Part shown: one piece after another, positions 44,474 through 56,400 of the stretch
Layout: every line of letters begins with the position of its first letter
Position numbering within the stretch: the first letter of the stretch is position 1
NCBI RefSeq assembly: GCF_029931775.1
Contig: NC_079316.1
Span: forward strand, 70,032,064 to 70,096,063
Source: Euleptes europaea
Taxonomy: Eukaryota; Chordata; Lepidosauria; Squamata; Sphaerodactylidae
Reading direction: 5' to 3'
DNA length: 64,000 nt
Notes under the pieces: generated by a model
Database searches by the model: none
Told to the model about the DNA's origin: nothing
What the model saw: the letters and a program-made list of their open reading frames with translations, nothing else
Position numbers and translations under genes: made by a program

Positions 44474-47400
44474 CTGTAGTAAGCAACCCAAAAATACGTA
44501 TGTAAAATTTTCTTTATGAATTTTCTGAGACAATTCCAAGTTAGAGAACATAACATGTCCTAAACAGTTTGTGTTCTACACAAGGTGCCTGAGCAAATTG
44601 TGTTTTATACCTTCTTTCCAATCTTTGAACCAGAACCCACACCTTTGCCTGGACAAATTCAGAGACTTCTCATGAATTTCACTGCAAAGGCAAGGCACAG
44701 GAGCTCTGCTTCCAAAGGAAGGAAGGAAGAGGGGACTTTTTCTTACAAGTTGTAGCGTCTGAAGACAAGGAGAGTGCATGCATCAAGAAAAGTTTCATGC
44801 AACTGTTCTGCTCAAGGATATGTTCCACACTACTTAAATAGCTTCCAGGTATTTAAAAATTAATTGCATTTAACAACATATGAAGTCAAGCAGCTTTTTG
44901 TGTATCAATTAGTAATCTGCATGGTAAGCAACATCAATCTTCATAACTTGACTGTTCTTGGAAAAACTCAGCAGCATAAACTAATACTGAAATACATTCT
45001 AATGTAATAATTGTTTCCTTCTATTTGCATTTTTGGCAGGGTTACAACACAATCACCTAATTGGTTCTTGTAGGTTATCCGGGCTGTGTGACCGTGGTCT
45101 TGGTATTTAAACACTGTTTGTAGGTTATGTTTTTTCAAAAGTTTCTCCATCCTATCAGTGACTCCATCCTATCAGTGTTTAAACCCACCAAGAAAATACA
45201 ACAGATGCTACGATCAGCAAAAGACAAAAGAGACCCCCTCACCTCTGCAGAAGTATACCGTATACCTTGCAGTTGTATACACGTTTACATCGGGACAACA
45301 AAACGCAGCATATGAACAAGGATAAAAGAACATGAAAGATACTGCAGACTTGGCCAACCTGAGAAATCAGCAGTGGCTGAACATGGACTGACACAAACAG
45401 GACACAGGGTCTTATTCCAAGACACTGAAAGACTGGACAATTCTACCAACTATTTTGTCAGATTACACAGAGAAGCCATTGAAATTCATAAACATCAGCA
45501 CAACTTTAACAGAAAAGAAGAGAGTTTAAGAATGAATAAGGTTTGGCTTCCTGTCCTGAAAACCTCCAGACTAACAAAGACTACAGTCCACAATAGCCAT
45601 GCAGATTAGCTTTGGATTTCACACATTAACAGATCACTTCAGGATACAATGGTTCCATATTAACATACCACACCCTCATTAGCACATTATCTTGATACTT
45701 ACAGGACAATGATTAGCACATTACCTTTGATACTTTTTGCAGGACAATGATTCAGCTCAAACCCAACCCCTTTCTGACTATATATTACTCTTCCTACACA
45801 CTTGACACTGAGAGACACTGTCCTTCAGTGTTAATCCTCTGAAGATGCCTGCCACAGCTGCTGGCGAAACGTCAGGAAAGAAAATACCAAGACCACGGTC
45901 ACACAGCCTGGATAACCTACAAGAACCAATGAACTCTGACCGTGAAAGCCTTCGACAATATTTAGAATCACCTAATTTCACTTAGCAAGCAAGGACAGGC
46001 ATTAAACTTGAAAACTGATACCTGTCTATTTTTGGTGGGAAATGTCAAGAACATTATACTTTTTTGAATGACCTTCAAGACTGAAACATTCATCTTTATC
46101 AGAACACCTCATTTTGTTCTCTGCTGGCTAGCCAATTCACAGAATGCCATTCCCTATGGCATTACACCCTGCTGAGGCCTCTTTGCTCCCCAAATCCTGC
46201 CCTCCTCAGACTTCACCACAAAATCTCCAGGAATTTCCCAACCTGCATCTGGCAACACTAAGCCTGGCCCCAGTGAATCTTCCATCAAAGGCTAAAATAG
46301 GAAAGGGTCCTGCCTTCTCCCCCTGCCTTTTAATCACAGAAACTGAAGCCTGGTATCTGTGATTGCCTAGCAACAGCCACTGAAGGAATCTGTTGCTTAA
46401 AGCTACAGGTGCTCTGTTTATCATTTTTGGGTTTTTTAATGCCCCCCCCCAATGTATTTTTTTTAAAGATTTCCCATTGTTCTGCAAACCCTGGGCCCTT
46501 TTCAGGTTTGTAGAAAGATCTGCCTTGCCTGTTCACAGCTCCAGTCACCAGATTTAAATAACCAAAGATCTGGCTGACCTCACTATTAGAATGTAAGATA
46601 GCAATGCAATGAAACCAGCAATAATGTGCTCAGAAAAGTGCCCACCTAGATCCAAAAACCGGAACACCATGTGCATAGTATACTTAACGTTGGACGCATG
46701 ATCTTCTAAACGGAGAACTAGCAATTGATCTTTATTAAAAACTGTGAGCCAGTCCAGGAGAAAAACAACATATAGACCAACCTGAAGCCGTACCTACAAG
46801 AATGAAAACAAAATTAAATTAAGTTTTGTAAAATCAATGAATTCCAGCTCTTAAAAATCTCAGTGGTTCCCAAACCGTTGGGTGGAGCCCAAAAGGGGTC
46901 ATGTTTATCTTGTAGGTGGGTAATGAGAACAGGATGGAAGAGGGACAGAGTGAGCCTAGAAGAGGAGACTCGCCATAGCAAATTAGGGTTTACCTTTGCA
47001 CAGTATGAGAAATGGCCATTAAATCTACATATTATATCTAACACAAGATGCCAACTGTGAGTTCCCTGTGGGAAGTAAATTCAGAAGCACTGCAGCAGCC
47101 CAATTTGGACTGGGCCTATGGGGGGGGGGCAGGGGCTGTTTTCCCAACCCAAAATGGCCAGGGGGCATTATTTTCCCCATGGGGGGGACTGGACATGCAA
47201 CCATTCAGTATACGTACCTTCCGATGGGGCAAATAATGCCCCTGGGCCATTTGTGGTTGGGAAAATGGCATGGAGGAAGGCAAGGAGTCCCTCCTCTCCC
47301 CCATACTGCAGTCTCAATCCAAAGTAGGCCTCTTCAGTGTTTCTGAATTGAGGTCCCATGATGAACTTGCTGCTGTGTATGGCAGCAAGTCCCCATGGTG

Positions 47401-50400
47401 ACCATGTGGTAGACAGTGAAGTGTAATTTGGCCTTTAGTTTGCTCATAGATTGAACCTTAGTTAATATAGCTCTTATGAAGTATGAATTTGTTATTTGTT
47501 TGTTTGTCTGGACGTTAATCCTGCTCTCAATCCCCAGCCCAAGCCGGGCTCAATGGCCAGAGCAACAATATCAATATTTCAATGACCAGAGCAACAATAT
47601 AGTTACATGAATACACCCCAGTTAGTTTCACAACCTTTTGTCTATAGTCCTGTTGTCACTGAAATTGCAAGCCTATATCTAGGCCATACCACTTCACTCA
47701 GACTGGATGCTCCTTTATACAAAACAAGCACACACACACAAAACACCCCTGCACACAGAAACTGTATATAAGGGACAAGGCTTAGACTTTTTCCGCCTCA
47801 CGTGCTAGTTGTTTTTTTACTTGCAGGGAATTTAAAATGGCATTTAATCATGTGATACCCCCATATGCAGTCTGGAGTGGTGCGGCCCAGGCAAAGGTTA
47901 ACCATATCCGTGAGGAGGCTCATGTTTGATTTGATAGGTTTCCCAGATGTCTCAGCACATTGGATAAAACTGGCTACATATTCCATTGCCTATGCATCAG
48001 ACTGAATGTGAACCAAAGCATACTCACAGGCATGGCATTATTAAGAGTGTTGTTGTATACACAAGCTCTCAGGGAATAATCCACCAGGCAGTTTTCAAAC
48101 AGCTGCAGTGACTCGGTCACTTTTTCATGGAAGTCCTCTATAGATTTGTTAGCACTTGCAAAGTAGAGATAGTCCGAATACAATCTGTAAAAGGAACCAC
48201 ACAGGACCAAGTGGAATGTAATTTCAGTCAAGCCATGTGCCATAAAAATAAAGATCATAAACTGACAGATTCTTTTTTCTGGGGAAGAAACAAAATGGGC
48301 AGAAAAGGCCCATTTACAAAAAATACGAACAAACCCTACTGTCATCCATTTCTGATTTGTTTTTCTCTAGCAAAACCCCTGGCAAGAGAAATTATCTGGA
48401 GACTATCAGGCAAGTGGAGGATGAAAGGCAGCTCAGACAGGCAAGACTCAGTGCACAGAAACTAAGAGCAATGGTCAAACTGGTCCAAGTTACCATATTA
48501 GAAAAGGATCCACAAAAGACTTTCACTGGTAGAATCCATTTTCAAACATTTCCTTTTCCCTTTCACATTGCTTCCAGGGTTTCTTTGAATAGACTGACTG
48601 CATCCCTAAAATTGCTATAGGATTCAAGCGTGATGATATTGCACAGCTGTAATAACCACTACACTTGATCTTAGCCAAAAAGCTGAGAAGCGATAATAAC
48701 CACTACAAAATCATAGAATCATAGAGTTGGAAGGGGCCATACAGGTCATCTAGTCCAACCCCCTGCTTAATACAGGATCAGCCTAGAGCATCCCTGGCAT
48801 GTTTTTGTCCAGCCTCTGCTTAACGACTGCCAGTGAGGGGGAGCTCACCACCTCCCTAGGCAGCTGATTCCACTGTCCAACAACTATAGAAATCCTCCTC
48901 TCTTTTGGTACATCTTTACAACTTCGGCTGGGGAGAGAGGGCAGGATATAAGTCAATTTTTTTTTAAAAAAAACTTCTTGTACTGTTTAAACAAGGTACA
49001 AAGATAACTATGCAGGACCCGTTTGGTCATTAAAAAAAACAAAACCTTTTTCCTCACCTGACCAACCTCTGTTACATGGAACATGTGGATTGAATCGACA
49101 CCGCGCTGCATTGACAATGTGTATAACTCAAAACTGATAAAATGCATGCCTGGACCACTGTGCTGTTGTGCCCTTAAAATTAACCATTCTGATTCCCTCC
49201 TTCCCTTCAGCACTGAGTGCTACATTTGGCTGTCAAAATTTCATCAAAGAACTGAGGGAAACATACATGGTGGTTCTTCCATTTTACTTTCACAAGCAGT
49301 CCCAGGGTGAAAAATAGTGACTGGCCTAAGTTCACCCAGTAAGCTTCATAAATCAGTGAGCATTTAAACCTGACCCCTGGACAAAACAGTTCTATAAAAT
49401 GCAAGCTCATGCAGCCTTGATTTACTTCGGGGCCATGTAGAAAAGGGATTTGGTTTTGATAACTGAATCTGGGCTCCCAGCTTTGTTATCAGCATTTTGA
49501 AAGGGGAAATGTGTATTTTTAAAGGATACATCTTTTTCCATTTAAAATGCTAGTAGAATGGAGAGCCAGTACTGATTATCAAAAACTGAGCAGAGTTTTT
49601 TCACCAATCAATTTGCAGTATACAGCCATGCTGATCAGCCACTGTCCTATCTTGGTTCTCTGTACTGTATCCTACTTTCTCCTTAGTCTGTTTGCTAACT
49701 CATCATTCTTGTCTTTCTTTCGCTTAATTACAATATTTTGTTCCACCTTGTCCTACAGACAAAACAACAAAGCCGCAAGGTTACAAAAACACCATAAGAA
49801 CCCAGCAACAAAGTCAAAACTGATACTCAATTAATACACATGGTTAAAAACACACAGCTAAACACACAGCCAAACCTGGAAAAAACTCGTTACCTTCCTA
49901 TCAAATGCCACAGAGAATGTCTGTAACCTAAATGTTGCCAACAGATGATCCTAGGTAAGGGTACCACCAGGAGAAGGCTGCCTGAGAAATGTAACTGAAG
50001 CACAGGAGTATACCAGGAGATGCAGTTCCAAAGAAAATGAGGAGATGCGCTTTCACACAGCCCCAATAATGCACTTTCAATCCACTTTCAGTGCACCTTA
50101 ATGATCGTTTGCAAGTGGATGTTGCCAGTTCACACAGTAAAATCCACCTTCAAAGTGCATTGAAAGTGGATTGAAAGGGCATTCTTTGGGCTGTGTGAAA
50201 GTGCCCTTACTGTCTTATCAAAAAGTTCAGTGTTTGGTCCCATACTTTGCTTCCTCTATACCAGCGTGTCGAACTCAATTGTTATGAGGGCCGGATATAA
50301 CATAAATGCTACTTGGTCGGGCCAGGCCATGCATTGCCAGCCCAGATTGAGAGTGTGTGTGGCTGCCTCAGCAGGCTTGCGGGCCGGATAAGAGCTCTCA

Positions 50401-53400
50401 GGGGGCCGAATCTGGCCCGTGGGCCTTATGTTTGACACCATTGCTCTATATGGTCTTTTTCAGTACATTCAGTCTCATCGTGTCTGCTACCATCTTTATA
50501 CTGATGACTCCCAAATCTATGGTGTTATCCTAATCTCAAACTCATCCTATTTTTCAAGCTACGTACCCATTGAACTTTTACAGAAAACCCTTTTTTTGTA
50601 TCTCTCACAGTTTCTCTTCTCTTGCTGCCTGGCTATCCTTTACTCCACCCGTACTGCTCATTTGAGAATTCGTTATCTTTTTTCCCTCCATGCTTGTCTT
50701 GTTTGTGTCTTGTAAACTGTCAGCTCCATTCAGCATAGCACCTAGCAAATTAATGGCACTAAATAAATGTTAACAAGGAACTGTGACAATTGTACTTGCC
50801 AGTCTGCGGAAACGTTGCACATTTGGACCCTACTGTAGCAATGTTTAATGCAAGAACAAGACCCTCACAGGGAAATTGTGAAAATTAACCTTTGGATAAA
50901 CGGTACATGAAAGACAATTGAGAAACATGATATGTTACTAGAAGCCTGCAGCCAAAGCAATTGCTGGTTACTTCCGATCAATATGTGAAATTCAGCTCCT
51001 ATGCTACACCGCTTCTTGATGGCCCTTAGGACTGTTAGACCACAAAGCTCCACTGACAGCAGAAGTTATTCTTTCTTGATAGAATTCCCCTTTTATGTGC
51101 CCATTAAAGGTGAAGAAACCCTATATACAGAGTCCCTGTGCCCCTCGGCTCACAGACCTGAAACACTCTTTCAGATCTCCCTTCTCTATTCTTCCTTCTC
51201 ATTAGCTTTTCTCTCCCTTCAACTCCGGATCCCCTCTGCTTTTGTTTACAAACCTCCCTTCATTCTACTTACCGGTTCCTCGGCCTCCACTTCCTCAGTC
51301 CAAAAGTTTACACTAAACCTGGCTTCAGGTCTCCCTGTTGCCCCTTACCCCTTAAACCTCTTCTGGTCCCCCTGTGCCCCTTACCCCTCTTCCTAGGCCT
51401 GAGCCTGCTGTAAAATTATAACTGTCTCTAGGGTATGTATGAAGATTATATCAAATCCAAACTGACATTTCCTTCCCTTGCTGAAACAAATCATTCTGAC
51501 AGTTTTGCTTAGTCAGAAAGTGGATCCAGAGGGGAGGTAGAAGGAAGGATGGTCCGGAAACAAGAGCAGAGGAGATCCACTTTATCCTCACACCAACCCT
51601 GTGAGTCAGGTTATTCACAGAGAATAGGGTTGCCAACCTCCAGGTGGTGGCTGGAGATCTCCCGCTATTACAACTGATCTCCAGGTGACAGAGATCAGTT
51701 CCCCTGGAGAAAATGACCACTTTGCCCATTGAACTCTATGACATTGAAGTCCCTCCCTTCTCCAAACCCCGCCCTCCACCCCTAAAATCTCCAGGTAATT
51801 CCCGACCCAGAGCTGGCAACCCTAACAGAGAGTGACTAGCTCCAGGTCACCCAGTGAGCTTCCATGGCAAAATGGGGATTCAAACCTGGATTTCTCAGAT
51901 CCTAGTCCACTCTAACCACGGCTCCACACATAGAATACTCCACTGGGAGATGCTGCAACCAATAATTAGAATAACATTACTGCCTCTTAGGCCAAACATT
52001 AGGTTGCTGTTAGGAGATTTGCCTGTAGAAAGTCTGGGGGCTTTACTGACCCAGTAAATCAAATCACACCTCACACGTTTTGTTTCTCATTCACTAAGCT
52101 GCAGCCTTATACACATAGCATGGAGGACTGCTTAGAAAATTTACATAGCATGGAGGACTGCTTAGAAAATATAGCCACAGCTACCCATTTAAGTTTCACA
52201 ATGATTTTCTTTAAGGAAACAAAGATTATAAACTTAAAGCAAATCAATTATTTGATTCCGGGGTGTTTATGCACTTTCGTCCAACGTAATGCCAACTCTT
52301 ATCTGAAGGAGTATATTAAGCAAAAGGACAAATTAAAGGGTCCTTTTAACAGTGCCTTGCTTTCAGTCTTGACAAGGAGTGTTCCTCCTTCCATAGGCTG
52401 CCTTTTCATGGAAGAGAGAGGAGGAGGAAATGCTATAAAGCAGAGATACCAGACCAGCCAAAGATGTGAGATAGTGCTTCTTGCTTACCTACTACCTTGG
52501 CTCTACAAGGCGTGGCCGAAGAGGGAGAATGCTGCAAGGATCCAGCTGCAGGTCTGATGCGGGTGAACGAAACAAAAAAGGGCCACTCCGGCTTAGATTT
52601 CACTGACAATAAACAGGCACTGGATATTTGGCTGTGCTTGATGTTTTACTGCCTTAAGACAGCTGCCTGTTTTACTATGCGTGAAATACTTGGCTGTGAA
52701 ACTGGAAGACGTGAGAGAACCAGGAAGGCTGGAGCCAGCCATTTCATTAAATGCTGCACTTTGCAATATTTTCCCCACCTCTGCAAAAAAATGTATTTAT
52801 TTACAGGCAGCTCAGTGATTCTTGAAAAGCATCGAGGAAGATGGAGCGAGTGGTGAAGAAAAGCGATGCTGACAGTTCCATAGACTGGATAGAAGGGGCT
52901 GCGAAGAGGAGCCAGGATGTTTATTTCGTTTGCATGCTCCGCCACTGTTGACACAATTTAACTGTACTTCCTAAATCATAGGCTGCTTAAGGCTCCCCAC
53001 CTGCAAATATTTATTTAAATAATTCTTTATCAAAATATATTCTACAAAACAGAAGTGTTACGTTTGCAGGCCCCAAGTTGTTCAGTATTTGACAAGACAA
53101 TACCAGCATTTTGAAATGTAGCTAGAAATATTGTTGAAGGCTTTCACGGTCAGAGTTCATCAGTTCTTGCAGGTTATCCGGGCTCTGTGACCGTGGTCTT
53201 GGTATTTTCTTTCCTGAATCCTGACCTTTCGCCAGCAGCTGTGGCAGGCATCTTCAGAGAAGTAACACTGAACGACAGTGTCTCTCAGTGTCAAAGTGTG
53301 TTGGAAGAGTAATATATATAGTCAGCTCAAACCCAACCCCCTTCTGACTATATGTATAGTCTCACTTTGACACTGAGAGACACTGTCCTTCAGTGTTACT

Positions 53401-56400
53401 CCTCTGAAGATGCCTGCCACAGCTGCTGGCGAAACGTCAGGAAATAAAATACCAAGACCACGGTCACACCGCCCGGAAAACCTACAAGAACTGATGTAGC
53501 TAGAAAGTTAGAGAGACTAGAGAAGACCACAGAAGAGCTGTGGCAATCATTTTGTAGCTGGCTCCGCCTCCTAAGGCAGTCATTTTGTTGCCCTGCCCAC
53601 CATACCGTGCCAGAATTCCAAATATGCCCGCAGACTCAAAAAGGTTGGGGAACTCTGCTGTAAAACAACCCTAAACAAGCAATAAAAATGGTGCTGATGG
53701 TATAGCCAATCAAGGTATAACACATCGAACTAGTGGGTCCTGACTGCATCAGTCAAAGATGTATGCTTAGTAAGATAGAATGCATCTATATCATATGTAT
53801 GCTGGGGATTTACTCTTTATAGTTTAACAGTATAGTGGTGGAAAGTGCCGTCAAGTCACAGCCGACTTATGACAATAATGTAAGTTTTTCAAGGCAAGAC
53901 ATTCAGAGGTGGTTTGCTGTTGCCTGCCTCTGTGTCACAACCCTGAACTTCCTTGCTGGCCTCTCATCCAAATACTAACCAGGGCCGACCCTGCTTAGCT
54001 TCCGAGATCTGATGAGATTGGACTAGCATGGGTCAACCACGTCAGGGCAACGGTACTGCATTTATCCCCTATGTGAAAAAAACAGAATGCAAACTGTATT
54101 CATGACTACTGGGCAAAAGCAGATCCTTCAGATTTGGGAGCAAAATATATCCTAAATACACAGGCACTAGAACTACAGCTGGTGAGCGTTAAAACCACAC
54201 TACAGAGTATTTCCAGATCATTTGCAGAAGAAAGCCACTTCATCCAGCTCTCTTGCATACAATTACCATCTGTTCACATTTGGAGACCACAAAATATATT
54301 TATCAAGTCAGCAACGCATTGCCTGACATACAGGGGGGCAAGAGGTGACACAGACAATTGGGAGCCAGATTATTATTACAGTAGAGGAAAGGGCTGCAAT
54401 TAACAGAACTGAGGCAGGGGATACAACCCTCAGGGTTTTTTTGTAGAGCAGATTTTCATCTTTATATTTAATCTAGTGAAGAAAGCAAAATATGATTTCC
54501 ATCAAAACTTTGGTATTCCCTCCCCAGGTCTGTCTCCCTGTATCGGTCTCTCTCCCTCTCTCTCTCCCTCTCTAGGTGTCTTTCGCTAGCAGGTGAAGAC
54601 TTTTCTATTATCTGGCATACCCCCAAATAGCTGTTACTGGCCCTCTTTCTGGCGTTATGTGTTTTAACAGAATTATTTTGTAAATTTAACTGCTTTTTTA
54701 ATTGCCCAAATGTTTTAATGCTTTTTATGTTCACTGTGGACCCTGATAGGGTAGAAAGGTGGCAGAAAAATGTTTTTAAAATAAGTAAATAAAATGATTT
54801 TACATATGCTGAGATGTCGATGTGTGTATCCCCACATAATGAGGTCTAAGCTAAGCCACACTGTAAGCTGTTTTAGCTTACAATAAATGAATCTCTGTGC
54901 TTTTGCTAATGTTACTCAACATAAGATAATTAAATTGATTAAGGACAACATTTCTAGATGCCATAAGTTACTGTCTTGAAACAATGGGTAATTTGAGAAA
55001 AGATATCTGATGAAATGCCCTGACCTGGAAGGCCTAGGCTAGCCTGATCTCGTCAGATCTCAGAAGCTAAGCAGGGTCAGCCCTGGTTAGTATTTGGATG
55101 GGAGACCACCAAGGAATACCAGGGTTGCTGCTCAGAGGAAGGCACTGGCAAACCACCTCTGTTAGTCTCTTGCCATGAAAACCCCAAAAGGGGTCACCAT
55201 AAGTCGGCTGTGACTTGAAGGCACTTTACACACACACATCTGAAGAAACAAGTAAATAGATGAAATTCTAGAGGTGATGGGCACATTAAAAGTTTATCAT
55301 TCCACTAGGTCTAGATGGATTACACCTGAAAGAGAAATGATGCATGGTATGGAAAAGTGGATAGAAAGAATTTTTGCCCCCCTCCCCATACTACAAGAAC
55401 AAAGGTTCATCCAATCAAATTATAAGGAATAGATTCTGGATAGAATAAAAAAAAAAGAACTGCTTCACATACTGCACAGCTAATTTATGGAGTTTGCTTC
55501 CATAAGATGCAGAAATGGCAATTAGCTTAGCTTAACAAGGGCATTAGACAAATTCATGACAGATATGTCTATCAATAAGATGACTAAATAGAGGCACTAT
55601 CCAACTGAATGACAGCTGCTGGAGGGTAACAGCAGAAAAAGGCTTTTGTCCTCTTTCCTGAAGGGGGGAGCGAAGTGCCACAGGAGCTGGCGTGACCCTG
55701 CGCCAGTGTTCGTGCCACTTCGCCGCAATAAGTGGCATGGACGCTGGCCCGGGGGGCACTTATGCCAGCGCTGAGGAGCGATGCAGCAACATGGGCTTCC
55801 AATACTGCTGCTGCAGTGCCAGCATTGGGGGGGGGGCTCTCCAGGGGGTGCTCTCCTGGGCATTCCTAAACCCCTCTATGCTGCAGTGATGCTACTCCAG
55901 CAAAATAGCTGGCGCAGTCCCGTGAAACTCAATGGGAGAGTTTCACAGGGTTTTTGTAAAAAGGCATTTTAAATTCTTTTTTTTCCAGCTGTAAAAAAGT
56001 ATGCTGGACCTTTGGTCTAACCCAGTGGTTCTCAACCTTTTTCCGACCGTGGCCCCCTTCTGACTTTGTTTTCTTCCTGTGGCCCCCCTGTCCTACCAGT
56101 AGAAAGGTAGCTATTTAAATGTTTTGTTTGTAAATAGCCAAGGAACAAAGAAGCATAAACAGCCACACAAAAGGCACACATGCAGTTCTTATTGGGAAAC
56201 TGAAATTTACAAAAAAAAATACCCCACAAAAAGGGAATACAACAGGCTAATAAACAACAATGTTCACATGCAAGGGAGTACAAAGCCTCTACCACCGTTG
56301 CACAAGATTACAGCAATACAAAAATCCACAGTTGCAAACGATGCATAGAAGTGCAATGAAGAAAGTCATGAAGAAACAGCACCCCACACACTGATACTGC

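Larger units (their letters stand above)
44474..46645 (-). other. CHST15 intron with PLE fragment
   Basis: 2,172 bp. Contains the Penelope-like copy at 45063-45965 (opposite strand to the gene) and a worn MITE near 46130-46260. Confidence 0.85.

Noticed and set aside
48658-48694. Functional U2 snRNA gene
   Set aside because: Only the first 37 nt are present, with changes and a target-site duplication; no proximal element or full-length body.
55544-55889. Overlapping frames on both strands near a GC-rich stretch
   Set aside because: They fall in or beside a repeat with a second copy at 42985 in which the frames are not conserved.
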